This document shows positions 33,926-42,554 of a stretch of DNA of 64,000 nucleotides, piece by piece. Every line of letters begins with the position of its first letter. The stretch's first letter is position 1. This stretch comes from Rhodopseudomonas sp. AAP120 (GTDB taxonomy: Bacteria; Pseudomonadota; Alphaproteobacteria; Rhizobiales; Xanthobacteraceae): assembly GCF_001295845.1 (NCBI RefSeq), contig NZ_LJIC01000061.1:1-64000 (forward strand), read 5' to 3'. Both the position numbers and the translations under genes were made by a program. The notes under the pieces are model-generated. The model was not told where the DNA came from and searched no databases. It was given only the letters and a program-made list of their open reading frames with translations.

Positions 33926-33971
33926 GTTTCTGTTTCCTATCCGCCAGTTTGAGATCGCGGAACGGCAGTTA
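33920..33971. repeat. CAGTT repeats with 21-base spacing at the tRNA/prophage junction
   Basis: CCGCCAGTTT occurs at 33920-33929, overlapping the tRNA 3' end, and again at 33941-33950. GGCAGTT follows with its CAGTT at 33966. The three CAGTT starts (33924, 33945, 33966) are exactly 21 bases apart, two helical turns. A fourth CAGTT is at 34015. This may be an attachment-site arm or a transposase/integrase binding array. Confidence 0.5.
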
Positions 33972-34054
33972 TCGCTGCTGGAAAAGAATTCTGAGAAAGC
34001 AATCCATCCCGCTCCAGTTGTAGCGCGCAAAATCGAATGGCAGCGCGCGCAAGA

Positions 34055-34462
34055 TCAAGTGGCAACGGTTTGAGGCGGTTCATCGGCGGATGAAGACGCC
34101 GTTAAGCCCTCTTCAAGGGCCGCCTCGATCATCGCATTGAAGGCACTGGACAGGCCGCACCACACCCTCGGTGCCGGCCCGGCCTCGTAGGCATCCGCCG
34201 CAGCGTAGGCAGCATCAACCATGGCCTTCGTCGGCCCCAGCAGGGCACGGATGGCAGCGCGGGCGGCCTTCAGCCGCTTCGTCTGCGCAATGTGCTCGTA
34301 GGCGTCGTCGGTATTGTCGAATTCAAGCCGCGTCCCATCGGAATAGACCAGCTCATAGGTCTCCACCCCATCGACCAGGCGCGTCAGCCTCATCTTCCAG
34401 CTGATCTCGGCGCTCTCAATCGCGTTCACGACCTGCTCAAGTTTCGAGCCGTCCATGCCCAT
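34055..34462 (-). CDS. Hypothetical phage protein, 135 aa
   Basis: 135 residues, starting MGMDGSKLEQVVNAIESAEI. Residues 28-50 read VDGVETYELVYSDGTRLEFDN, a short beta-rich segment; the rest is Ala-rich and helical, with a polar acidic tail. No family recognised. It is the last gene of the prophage transcript before the host tRNA, 21 bases after the ASCH-type gene, and may be accessory cargo. Confidence 0.6.
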   Translation of the reverse strand: MGMDGSKLEQVVNAIESAEISWKMRLTRLVDGVETYELVYSDGTRLEFDNTDDAYEHIAQTKRLKAARAAIRALLGPTKAMVDAAYAAADAYEAGPAPRVWCGLSSAFNAMIEAALEEGLTASSSADEPPQTVAT

Positions 34463-34483
34463 CCCTCCAACCGCCGCCAGGCG

Positions 34484-35170
34484 TTACGTGAAATTCCAGA
34501 AGCCTTGCGCCCCCGCGGCCGGGATCGGCGACGGGAAGGCCTGTACGTCCGTCAGCGGCCAAGCGTACATGTGCTCGTCGATCCGCGTGCTGTCTGCCAC
34601 CGTGTCGACGAAAAGGTCGATGCAGCGCCGCGGCTGGCCCAGCACGGCGGTGCCCAGGGCGACGCCGAGCGGCGCCGGTCCGGTCTCCTTGCGGCGGCGC
34701 GCCGCCAGCAGCTCCTCAACGAACGGCCGCGCGATCGCCGCATCGAGCGCGCTTTCGCCTTCCTCGATCCGATCCAGGATGTCGGTCAGCTCGGCGGGAC
34801 GAACCGGTCGGGCGCCGCCGTGGATGACGATGCGCTGTCCGATCAGCTTGGCGAGGTGTGGCCGGTCGGCGAAGCTCCAGCGCCGAAACTCGTGGGGCTT
34901 CGCCCCGATCATCACCAGCGACGCCCAGGGCTGCCAGATCGTCAAAGCCTTCATTCCTGGCGGCAGATCGAGCGCAGTTCGGCCGGCTTCCATAGCCTCG
35001 ACGACCCGCACCGCCTCGCGGTGGTTCTCACTGAGGCGGCCGGTCGTCTCAAAGGACTCGTAGACCGCCGCCTGCAACGGCCTCGGCACCATCCGCCAGT
35101 GGCTGGCGCACATGAACACCTGTTGCGGCACGGCTGCCGAGCAGCCCGCGATCGGGCAGCAGTGCGTCAT
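34484..35170 (-). CDS. Cys/His N-terminal module fused to an ASCH-like domain
   Basis: 228 residues. The N-terminus [20 protein letters not shown] is a Cys/His cluster I know from small phage proteins of the form CPxxGC...MCxxHW, followed by a helical segment. From about residue 72 ([41 protein letters not shown]) the sequence looks like an ASCH domain, a PUA-related RNA-binding or hydrolase fold. Such domains in phages are suspected to act on modified nucleosides or RNA. The start overlaps the RlpA stop (ATGA), so the two are translationally coupled. Function inferred only. Confidence 0.65.
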   Translation of the reverse strand: MTHCCPIAGCSAAVPQQVFMCASHWRMVPRPLQAAVYESFETTGRLSENHREAVRVVEAMEAGRTALDLPPGMKALTIWQPWASLVMIGAKPHEFRRWSFADRPHLAKLIGQRIVIHGGARPVRPAELTDILDRIEEGESALDAAIARPFVEELLAARRRKETGPAPLGVALGTAVLGQPRRCIDLFVDTVADSTRIDEHMYAWPLTDVQAFPSPIPAAGAQGFWNFT

Positions 35171-35634
35171 GACGGGCCTCCCGCCACCTCGCACGCCACC
35201 CGCCCGACGCCGACCTTACGGGTGATGCCGATCGCCCGCGCGGCGCCTTCGGAGAGGTCGAGGACACGGCCGCGGATGAACGGGCCGCGGTCGTTGACGG
35301 TCACAGTCACTCTGCGGCCGTTGTGGGTCACCCGCAGCCGCGTCCGGAACGGCAGACAGCGGTGCGCGGCGGTCATGGCCTCGGGATTGAAGCGCTCGCC
35401 GGAAGCAGTCTGCGTGCCCGACTCGCTGCCGTAGAACGACGCCAAGCCATCGCAGCGGCGATCACAGGCAGCGGCTGTCGCCGGCTTGACCAGCAGCCAG
35501 AGCGCAGCCCCCAGCAGCAGCAGCGCAATCAGCCAGCATGCGGTTACGATGCCACCTAAAGGCCGTCCCATCTCCATCGGGAGATGCAAGATCGCACGAA
35601 GAGAGCCGTCGAAGTTGCGCCACGGCCGCCCCAT
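35167..35634 (-). CDS. Phage-encoded RlpA-like double-psi beta-barrel protein
   Basis: 155 residues. A membrane segment (about 30-50, [21 protein letters not shown]) is followed by a short Cys-containing stretch ([15 protein letters not shown]) and the RlpA domain to the end. By eye this domain is about three quarters identical to the host RlpA at 8523-9017 and has the full [23 protein letters not shown] set. The ATG at 35634 overlaps the previous stop (TAATG). It is placed in the late tail transcript after gene D, so it may help degrade peptidoglycan at entry or release. A later start near 35571 is possible. Confidence 0.82.
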   Translation of the reverse strand: MGRPWRNFDGSLRAILHLPMEMGRPLGGIVTACWLIALLLLGAALWLLVKPATAAACDRRCDGLASFYGSESGTQTASGERFNPEAMTAAHRCLPFRTRLRVTHNGRRVTVTVNDRGPFIRGRVLDLSEGAARAIGITRKVGVGRVACEVAGGPS

Positions 35635-35843
35635 TACAGCGGCGCCTTCATATCGGCCGGCCGCACCGCCTGATCGTGCAGCACGCGAAGGCCGGCGCAG
35701 ATCTGCTGAAGCACGGCTTCACCGATGGTGAGGTCGATCACAACGCCGCCGGTCATGCCGGTGCGGCGATCGGACATCTCGGCCTGGTGCTCGATCGCCC
35801 GAGCGATCTCCGCGAAGGTCGGGCCAGCGTGGCTTGTACTCAT
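35634..35843 (-). CDS. Small hypothetical phage protein, 69 aa
   Basis: 69 residues: [20 protein letters not shown], then [20 protein letters not shown] and a helical C-terminus ending ADMKAPL. Start overlaps the gene D stop (ATGA) and stop overlaps the RlpA start (TAATG). I recognise no family; the tight coupling is the main support. Confidence 0.7.
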   Translation of the reverse strand: MSTSHAGPTFAEIARAIEHQAEMSDRRTGMTGGVVIDLTIGEAVLQQICAGLRVLHDQAVRPADMKAPL

Positions 35844-36853
35844 CAACTCTCTCCCTCGGCGCCTTTCCCTTCGGCCGGCGCCTTGACCGTGATGGTGGAC
35901 AGGACGGGCTGACCTTTTGCCCAAGTGGTCGCGATCGACTCCGACAGCCAAGTGCCGTCGATGCCATCGCGAAATCCGGTTGCGATCACCTTGGCGCCGG
36001 CCGACCAAGTCGGGTTGTAGGCCCAGACGAAATGACCGCCGCCGGTCAGCATGTTGAGGGCGCGGCCGTGCGCCTCGGCGGCGCGCTTGGCTTCGTCCTC
36101 ACTCGCGCGCGGATGCAGCAGCGTGTGAGTTGGTCCATCCGCGCCGGTCGAGTAGCGGATCGACTTGCGCTTGCCGCTCTTCGGATCGTGCCAACTCGCC
36201 TCGATCTTGCCGTACCGCGGCCGCGGCTCACCCTTGATGCGCCAGCCCGAGCATCCGGCCCGGGTGATGTTGATCGCCGGCAGTTCGCCACCGTCCGCGC
36301 CTTTGCCAGAGCCGCGCTTGGTCACCGCCAGTTTCTGGCCGCCGGGCTTCACGATGCCGCCGGCTTCGAAGGCGATGCGCTGCGCGAAGTCGATCGGGCT
36401 GTTCTCCCAGCGCAGCACGTAAGGCAGCTTGACCTTCGCCAGCTCCGGGTCGATCGCGAGCGACAACTTCGCCGCCTTCGCTGTGTCTTCCAGCACTTGG
36501 CCGAGCGTGGAATCGTGCCAGTGCTTCATGCCCCCGGCCTTGAACTCGCCCGACATGGTGGCGGCGCGGGCCGTCATCTTCATCGTTTCGGCGCCGTTCT
36601 CGCAGCCCGAATCCCAGCCGTTGACCTTGAAGGCGCCGATCATCGGCGCGATCGTCTCCTTGTAGCCGGCGAACACGATCAGCAGATCGTCTTCCTGCGG
36701 CAACGGGATTTGGCCGTAATTGTCGTCGACCTCGATCTCGAACTCGTCGTCCTCGCCTCCGGCGTTGTCGGTGAAGGTGGCGCTGACGAACACCTTCGCC
36801 ATGCCCAGCATCAAGTCGACGTCGCCCTTCATCACCTTCAGGATCGGCGTCAT
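35843..36853 (-). CDS. Late control gene D protein (tail hub, P2 gpD-like)
   Basis: 336 residues. It starts MTPILKVMKGDVDLML and has the hub-type fold cues: LPQEDDLLIVFAGYKE, DSTLGQVLEDTAKAAKL, the swivel WENSPIDFAQRIAFEAGG, and SEDEAKRAAEAHGRALNM. In P2-like tails gpD forms the hub on which the spike sits. Overlaps with the LysM gene upstream and a small gene downstream are each four bases. The Mu equivalent is gp44/P-type; assignment to the D family is by sequence pattern and by order after U and X. Confidence 0.85.
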   Translation of the reverse strand: MTPILKVMKGDVDLMLGMAKVFVSATFTDNAGGEDDEFEIEVDDNYGQIPLPQEDDLLIVFAGYKETIAPMIGAFKVNGWDSGCENGAETMKMTARAATMSGEFKAGGMKHWHDSTLGQVLEDTAKAAKLSLAIDPELAKVKLPYVLRWENSPIDFAQRIAFEAGGIVKPGGQKLAVTKRGSGKGADGGELPAINITRAGCSGWRIKGEPRPRYGKIEASWHDPKSGKRKSIRYSTGADGPTHTLLHPRASEDEAKRAAEAHGRALNMLTGGGHFVWAYNPTWSAGAKVIATGFRDGIDGTWLSESIATTWAKGQPVLSTITVKAPAEGKGAEGES

Positions 36854-37086
36854 GCGTCACCCCAGATGCGCTTGATGGTGGGCCGCTTTGGGCCGCTGCT
36901 CGGCCGCGCCGGCAGCTTGATCCGGGTGCCTAGTGGCAGTAGCCAACCGAGCGCCGCAAGGCCGGGGTTGAGCGACAGGATGCTCTCGACCGCGCCGTCG
37001 CGTTCGCTGCCAAGCTCGGATTTCGCGATCCGGTCAAGCCGTTCGCCGTCACGCCGGACGATGTAAAGCCTGTCGAAGGTGCTCAT
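36850..37086 (-). CDS. Tail protein X (LysM-type)
   Basis: 78 residues starting MSTFDRLYIVRRDGERLDRI. The segment ESILSLNPGLAALGWLLPLG and the final TRIKLP form a LysM-like fold, the signature of P2 gpX tail proteins. Start overlaps the gpU stop and stop overlaps gene D, giving the conserved U-X-D order. Confidence 0.85.
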   Translation of the reverse strand: MSTFDRLYIVRRDGERLDRIAKSELGSERDGAVESILSLNPGLAALGWLLPLGTRIKLPARPSSGPKRPTIKRIWGDA

Positions 37087-37460
37087 CCGTAGTAGCCCTT
37101 CAAATCGACCGTAAACGCCACCTTCTTGCCGCCGTAGGACTCGACATCCGAAAGCCGCTCGATCGTCACCGCGCCCAGCACAGCAGCCGAGAAGCTCCGC
37201 CCCATGCGGATCAAAGGCAGCGGTCGCAGTGCGAACTGCGCGGCGCGTAGCCCCTCGTAATCCGGCAGCCCGCCGAGCTGATCTGGATAAAGCACCCCGC
37301 GGATCGACATCTCGGGCCGCTTCATGCCGTGCATCTGCGCGCCATCCATCAGACCAAAGCGAGGGACCTCGGCCACGATGGCTTCGCTGCTCGTGTCGAT
37401 CTCCTGGTGGTTGAGCCCGATTACCTGGAAGACGTGCGGTCCGATCGCCATCAGCGCCAT
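37083..37460 (-). CDS. Tail protein U (P2 GpU-like)
   Basis: 125 residues: GPHVFQVIGLNHQEID near the start, then RFGLMDGAQMHGMKRPEMSI and the C-terminal VTIERLSDVESYGGKKVAF. These match the P2 GpU family, which ends or joins the tail tube. It lies two bases after the tape measure stop. Confidence 0.87.
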   Translation of the reverse strand: MALMAIGPHVFQVIGLNHQEIDTSSEAIVAEVPRFGLMDGAQMHGMKRPEMSIRGVLYPDQLGGLPDYEGLRAAQFALRPLPLIRMGRSFSAAVLGAVTIERLSDVESYGGKKVAFTVDLKGYYG

Positions 37461-37462
37461 GG

Positions 37463-39760
37463 CTACACCGTCGCCGTATCGAAAAGAGCGGAGGAGCTGT
37501 CGCCAAGCTTGGCGAGCTGGCGGGCGATATCCTGGCCGATGCGGTTGCCGTCACGGCCGGCGCCGTTGACGATGATCGAGCCCACCTGGATGCCTCGGCC
37601 GCCCAGCGACGCGCGCTTGCCGCTCGGCGCAGCAGGCGCTGGCGTTGCAGGTGCCGGCGTGGCACCGCTGGACGGTGCTGCGCCCGCTGGGCCCGAGAAG
37701 CGCGGCGAGATCTGCGGCGACACTTGGAAATTCCACATGGCGCGGATCTGCTCGGCCGCCGACTTCGACTCTGCGACAGCCTTGGCGCTCTCGCTGGCCA
37801 CAGCGCGGCTGATCCGCTGCATCGTGCCTTCGGCTTCGCTAGCCGCAGCCGGCGGCACCGGCGTAAAGTTGCGCGAATCCGAGGGCGTCCCGCCACGGCG
37901 GCCGAACTTCGGCGGTGTGAAGCTCGGTACAGGTGAATAGTTGCGAGGCTCCGGAACCGCGTTAGCGGCACCGCGCTCCGTCCGGTAGGCCCTCTGCTCG
38001 CGTTCCCACTGCGCGAGCGCCTTTGCATAGTTTTGCGATTGGAAGCGGCCCGAGAAGTCCGACATCTTCGGCTTGGCCGCAGTGAGCGCTGCGCGCGTTG
38101 CTTTCGCATGCTCGTAGCTCTGCATACGCCCCGCGTACTTGGATTTCGCGCCGGCCGGCTCGTCCGCGCGGGGCTTCTCAGGCTCTGCCGGCTTGCCGTC
38201 CTTCCCAAGGCCGAGCATCTTCTCGAACCGCTGCAACAACGCCTCGGTGATCGAATTAAAGGCACCGGTCGCGCCGGTGGCGCGGTTGATCTGGTTGGCG
38301 GCTTCGCTTGCCGCCGTCTTAATCCGTTCCCAGTGGTTGGCTGTCGTCGAAAGCTGAATGTCCAGGTTCGATTGCAGCGAGCCTTTCCAGTTCGCGGGAT
38401 TGCGGACGAACTCGACTTGCTTCTTGATCTCCTCGATCGCCTGCGCGGCCCGCGCCGTCTCATCCTGCCAGCCCTGGCCGAAGATCGCGGACAGCACTTC
38501 GATCTTCTTGGTTTGCTCGAGCTTATTGATCGCCTCGAACACCTTCATGATGGTGCCCGTGGCGTCCGTCTTCATTCCGCTGGCGAGCGCCTTTGGATCG
38601 AACCCGAGCCGCTTCCATGCCTCTTTAACCTTGTCACCTTTGGCATTGGCGCCGGCCATGTCGAACACGAAGGAATTGAACCAACGCGAGGCGACTTCTT
38701 CCTGCATGCCCGTCGAGCGGATCGCCGTCAGGATCGCCAGGGTGTCGTCGTACTGCACACCGGCGGCCTTCGCCGCGGCACCCGAGCGATGAAACATCTC
38801 GACGATGTCGCGCTCCTTGGCAGCCGAGTTATCGCCCAGCGCATTGATCTTGTTCGCCAGATCATCGATCTGCGGCAGCGTCATCTCGGTGGCCGCGCGG
38901 ATCTCCGCAATGCGTTGCGCAGTTTCGCGCGCGGTGGTGTCCCAACCCACCGAGGCCCGCGTCGTCAGCTCGACGAATTTGACAAGGTCGGACTTATCGA
39001 TACCGGCTGCGCCGGCTTCCGCCGCCTGTTCGAACACCTCCGAGATCGAAAGACCGTAGCGGCGCGCGGTCGCGCGCAATTGCTTGTCCAGCTTACCGAG
39101 ATCCTCGGGTGTCGCGTTGTTGACCTTCTTTCGAACCTCCGCCCAGGCCTTGTCCTGATCGACCACGGTCCGAACCGAATTGGCAGCGGTCCGATACGCC
39201 AGATAGCCGGCGCCGAGCACTCCGGTTGCGCGTGCGCCCATGCCGATGATGGCCGGCATCGCGCCGCCTTCGGCACGTCGTTGCGTCGACCGCGGCAGCA
39301 CACCGCCTCCAGAGCCGCCTTGCGAAGCCGCGCGGCTCTCGTCGCGGACACGACGCATACTTCGGGCCAACCGCTCGGACTGAGCCGTCGCGTTGCGCAA
39401 GCCGCGAACGAGCCGATCGACGTGTCCGCCGTCGAGCTGACGAAGCTGAGTGTTGAACTGCGCCAGCGCCTTCATGCCGGCAGTGGCTTCGGTCCGCGCG
39501 CGGGCGAGATCGCGCCCGAGCCGATCCGCCTTGGCGGCTTCGAGCTTACGAGCGCCTGCCGCCGTCTTCTGCAGGGCCGCGTCGGCGCCCTTGGCCTCTG
39601 TCTTCGTCTTCGCGAGATCGGCCGCGAGCTTGCCGGCCTTGGCGCCGTCGAGCTTCTTGGCAGCTGCGCCGACGTTCTCCAGCTCCCGCTTGGCCTCCTT
39701 GGCGGGGCCGCCGAGCTGATTGACCAGGCGTAGCCGGAGCGAGACGTCGAGATTGCTCAT
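37463..39760 (-). CDS. Phage tail tape measure protein
   Basis: 765 residues. The N-terminal 130 residues are coiled-coil and Ala/Lys-rich. The TP901-type core (about 200-480) has SISEVFEQAAEAGAAGIDKS, LVKFVELTTRASVGWDTTAR and NKINALGDNSAAKERDIVEM. A disordered Pro/Ala-rich region follows, and the C-terminus returns to a short folded segment. The protein sets tail length; by the usual 1.5 angstrom per residue rule the tail would be roughly 110 nm. The start overlaps the frameshifted E' stop (ATGA). Confidence 0.9.
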   Translation of the reverse strand: MSNLDVSLRLRLVNQLGGPAKEAKRELENVGAAAKKLDGAKAGKLAADLAKTKTEAKGADAALQKTAAGARKLEAAKADRLGRDLARARTEATAGMKALAQFNTQLRQLDGGHVDRLVRGLRNATAQSERLARSMRRVRDESRAASQGGSGGGVLPRSTQRRAEGGAMPAIIGMGARATGVLGAGYLAYRTAANSVRTVVDQDKAWAEVRKKVNNATPEDLGKLDKQLRATARRYGLSISEVFEQAAEAGAAGIDKSDLVKFVELTTRASVGWDTTARETAQRIAEIRAATEMTLPQIDDLANKINALGDNSAAKERDIVEMFHRSGAAAKAAGVQYDDTLAILTAIRSTGMQEEVASRWFNSFVFDMAGANAKGDKVKEAWKRLGFDPKALASGMKTDATGTIMKVFEAINKLEQTKKIEVLSAIFGQGWQDETARAAQAIEEIKKQVEFVRNPANWKGSLQSNLDIQLSTTANHWERIKTAASEAANQINRATGATGAFNSITEALLQRFEKMLGLGKDGKPAEPEKPRADEPAGAKSKYAGRMQSYEHAKATRAALTAAKPKMSDFSGRFQSQNYAKALAQWEREQRAYRTERGAANAVPEPRNYSPVPSFTPPKFGRRGGTPSDSRNFTPVPPAAASEAEGTMQRISRAVASESAKAVAESKSAAEQIRAMWNFQVSPQISPRFSGPAGAAPSSGATPAPATPAPAAPSGKRASLGGRGIQVGSIIVNGAGRDGNRIGQDIARQLAKLGDSSSALFDTATV

Positions 39761-40370
39761 GATCCCCTCAGGTGGCCCCAGGTCTCGCGGTCGATATCAG
39801 CTGCCTCGCTCCACCACAGCAGCACCTCATCCCAACTCATCGCCATCACGGCGGGCAGCGGAGTAGACAGCACCGCGGCCACGCGAGCCGCGAAGCTGCG
39901 CCAGTGCTTCAGTCCGAGGTAAAGCCGAACGCCGTCCGCAGTGACCGGGGCAAAAAATCGGCACCGGCCTCCATCATGGCCTCGCCATCGTCAGCATCCA
40001 TGCCGCGCAACACCGCCGCCGGCAGCCCGGTCATCTCGGCGTAGATCTCGTAGAGATCGCCGTGCCGCTTCTCGCTGACCAGCTTGTCGACATCGACCAT
40101 CGCCAAGCGGCGAACGGTGATCTCGGAGACGCTGGCGCCGTTCCAATCGAACGGCTGTGTCAGCGGAAACACCTTGCGGCGTTCGCCAGCGAAGTCGAGG
40201 ATTGCCACGGGCGGCGGCACGGCGGCCGGCTTGTCCGCAGCGGCTTGCGTAGCACCTGACGGCTGCGAAGTCTCGCCGACCTTGCGCTGATAGTCCGGTG
40301 ATCCCGGCGGCGGCGTAACCGGCTTCAGCGCCGGTTCGCCATCGACCGGCGGCGGCAGATCCTCGCGCAT
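39757..40370 (-). CDS. Tail assembly chaperone E+E' made by -1 frameshift
   Basis: The zero-frame product ends at 39909 (next entry). At 39951-39957 the minus strand reads T TTT TTG in phase with the zero frame, the same slippery heptamer I know from P2 gene E/E'. A -1 shift there opens a frame with no stop until the TGA at 39757-39759, which overlaps the tape measure ATG. The added sequence reads LYLGLKHWRSFAARVA, later MSWDEVLLWWSEAADIDRE, a typical GpE' C-terminus. The fusion would be about 204 residues. Confidence 0.82.
39909..40370 (-). CDS. Tail assembly chaperone, unshifted form (E/gp41/gp14 family)
   Basis: 153 residues from the ATG at 40370, which has AAAGGAG seven bases upstream. 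A Pro-rich N-terminus (about 1-55) precedes the folded part: TVRRLAMVDVDKLVSEKRHG, LYEIYAEMTGLPAAVLRGMD, then ADDGEAMMEAG. The E/41/14 family wraps the tape measure with the help of the longer frameshift product, of which less is normally made. Confidence 0.86.
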   Translation of the reverse strand: MREDLPPPVDGEPALKPVTPPPGSPDYQRKVGETSQPSGATQAAADKPAAVPPPVAILDFAGERRKVFPLTQPFDWNGASVSEITVRRLAMVDVDKLVSEKRHGDLYEIYAEMTGLPAAVLRGMDADDGEAMMEAGADFLPRSLRTAFGFTSD

Positions 40371-40500
40371 TGAACGCTCCTTTAAAGGCACGCAAACTGG
40401 TTGCCGGTACTCTCCCGGCTGTCACGCCCACGGTGTCGCGCTGTTGCTCGCGGATGGTATTGCCGCTCACGCTGGGACAGGACGTTTGCCCGCTGCCTCG

Positions 40501-41022
40501 TCACCCCGTGATCCGCAGGATGCGGTTTTCGAGGTCGGAGTTCGCGCTCGCCAGATAGCCGCGCCGCATGTTGGTTTTGAACCGGTACGCCGCGATGATG
40601 CCGTAGCCTTCGATCACGTCCTCGTAGTCGGTGATCGAGCCGATGTGGTAGGCGTAGCCGTTGACGCCGCGGCCCTTCATCTCGTCCGGATCGGACTCCT
40701 GGAAAAGCCCGCGCATCGTGATGATCCGCTCGCGCCGGGTGCCGTCCATCTCGTCGACCATCAGCTCGTAGACCGTGTAGAGCTTGCTTTCGCCGAGCGA
40801 GAGGCCGAACTGACCGAGCACCGAAGGCGGCGCGCCCTTCAGATTGAACTGCAGCTTGAGCTGCTCGATCGCCCCGATCGGCACGTCCAGCTTCATGATG
40901 CCGCCACCGGGCAGATGATCTTCGGTGATGGCCTTGGGCTGCGGCAGCTTGTAGCTGGCGAGCGAGAGCCAGGTGTTGATGCCCTCGGCGTACAGGTTGC
41001 CGGCTTTGCGGACGAATTCCAT
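40501..41022 (-). CDS. Major tail tube protein (FII-like)
   Basis: 173 residues: NLYAEGINTWLSLASYKLPQ, then GGGIMKLDVPIGAIEQLKLQ and the C-terminal GYLASANSDLENRILRITG. This pattern fits the P2 FII / Mu gpM tube family that forms the inner tail tube. The gene follows the sheath gene by 12 bases. A 130-base gap to the chaperone gene (40371-40500) shows no gene. Confidence 0.88.
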   Translation of the reverse strand: MEFVRKAGNLYAEGINTWLSLASYKLPQPKAITEDHLPGGGIMKLDVPIGAIEQLKLQFNLKGAPPSVLGQFGLSLGESKLYTVYELMVDEMDGTRRERIITMRGLFQESDPDEMKGRGVNGYAYHIGSITDYEDVIEGYGIIAAYRFKTNMRRGYLASANSDLENRILRITG

Positions 41023-41034
41023 GGCGGGGCTCCC

Positions 41035-42492
41035 TTAGGCCGCGAGCGCTTCGTAGCCACCCAGCGCGCGCTGGATGTCGGAGGCGAGGATGTCGAAAGC
41101 GCTGATGTAGGGCCGCATGCCGAACACCATGTCCGAGATGATCGGCGTGTTCTCGTGCGGCAGCTCGATCCGCAGGATGCCTTGGCGCATGTTGGCGTTG
41201 GGGTTGAGCGCACGGTCGAAATAGCGCGTGTACCCCAGCACGGCGCCGAGACCGACCAGCTCGTCGAGGAAGTACTCGACGGTCTTGACGATCTGCAGCG
41301 CATTGTGGGCGGTGAAATTCTCACCGCGCCACTTGCGGACAGCCTGCGGCAGCGAGGCACGGATCGCATTCTCGGTCCGCACCTTGTTGATGAAGCGCCA
41401 GTTGCTGTCGTTGGACAGCGTCTCGGAGCCGAACAGCTCCTTGCCCTCAATGAAGGTGTTGATGCCCTGATTGATCAGGAAGTTCGCCTCGTGATCCTGC
41501 TCGCCGTCGTAGTAGGAGATCGGCCGCGCGGTGCCGACGATCGCCGACGAGGTCTGATTTTCCGGCGACCAATACGGCCCGCCGCGCTCCCGATCGCGCT
41601 TGGCGAACAACGCCGCCACCGTGGTCGACGCCGGCCGGGTCAGGATGGTGTCGTCGGAGCCGTCGAGCACGGCGAAGCGCCGCACAGCTGGGTCGATCGC
41701 GTAGAGATAGCGGCCATTGTCACGCTTCAGCCGCTCGGCCCACAGCGCGGCTTCCGTTCGTGTCAGGTTGGGAGCGTCGATCGGACTGATGCCGAGCACG
41801 CGCTTGGCGACGGCCGAGTTCGCGAGCGCGACCGGGTTGGCGACCGGGCCGACCGAGACGGTGCCAGCCGCGCCGGTGCCGTCGCCCGTGATGGTCATCG
41901 TGCAGGTGTTCGGGATGCCGAAGCCGGCATCGTCGATCACGACGTCGACCTTGCCGCCCGTCACCACGCAATGCCCCTTCGGCACGACCACTGCACCGGC
42001 GGCCGTGAACGTCACTTCGGCGTGCGTGTAGTCCTGGCCTCGATTGGTCATCACTGCGACCGTTGCGCCGATCGGCGACTCGTTGCAGTAGCCCGGCGTG
42101 ATGATGATGCCGGGCCGAACAGTGGTCTCGGCGCGCGCGTTCAGCAGCCCCCAGACGCCTGTCCGGTCGGACGGGTCGCCGATGATGGCGCCGAGCTGCT
42201 CGTTCCGCGCCGACTCCTTGGCCACCCGCCGGACGATGATGCTGGCGTTGATGCCTTCGGACAGGATGTCGTCGATCGCCATCGACAGCTCGCCGGCATC
42301 GCCCAGCGTGGCGATCTTGTCGGCCTCGTCGCCGTACAGATGAACGTTGGTTTCCAGCGGGAAGATCGACGGGTTGGCCTCGGCGGCCGGTGCCACAATG
42401 GCGATTGTCGAAAAGTCCGGGACCTGGACTGTGCGGGCGTCTTCGCCCGCGTCGACAAATCGGACGCCGTGGTTCTTCGTCAGCGCAGCCAT
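41035..42492 (-). CDS. Tail sheath protein (FI-like)
   Basis: 485 residues. It begins MAALTKNHGVRFVDAGEDAR and carries the sheath-type motifs YGDEADKIATLGDAGELSMA, a discriminating central beta domain (about 130-260), and the C-terminal domain with YFLDELVGLGAVLGYTRYFD and LRIELPHENTPIISDMVF. It forms the contractile outer tail. AAGGGG lies about nine bases upstream of the ATG, and a perfect 26-base palindrome lies 63 bases upstream (42555-42580). Confidence 0.92.
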   Translation of the reverse strand: MAALTKNHGVRFVDAGEDARTVQVPDFSTIAIVAPAAEANPSIFPLETNVHLYGDEADKIATLGDAGELSMAIDDILSEGINASIIVRRVAKESARNEQLGAIIGDPSDRTGVWGLLNARAETTVRPGIIITPGYCNESPIGATVAVMTNRGQDYTHAEVTFTAAGAVVVPKGHCVVTGGKVDVVIDDAGFGIPNTCTMTITGDGTGAAGTVSVGPVANPVALANSAVAKRVLGISPIDAPNLTRTEAALWAERLKRDNGRYLYAIDPAVRRFAVLDGSDDTILTRPASTTVAALFAKRDRERGGPYWSPENQTSSAIVGTARPISYYDGEQDHEANFLINQGINTFIEGKELFGSETLSNDSNWRFINKVRTENAIRASLPQAVRKWRGENFTAHNALQIVKTVEYFLDELVGLGAVLGYTRYFDRALNPNANMRQGILRIELPHENTPIISDMVFGMRPYISAFDILASDIQRALGGYEALAA

Positions 42493-42554
42493 TGCGTGGG
42501 GCCCCTTGACCTGAGATCGGATCGGGGTGACCCTATGGGCCGCAGACGTAATGA

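Noticed and set aside
33926-33940. Possible Mu-like terminus TGTTTCC preceded by GTTTC as target duplication
   Set aside because: A TG dinucleotide and five bases are too little; the other end is not visible.
33885-34073. 62-codon plus-strand frame starting inside tRNA-Ser
   Set aside because: Its first part is the tRNA itself, there is no ribosome site, and the rest matches nothing I know.
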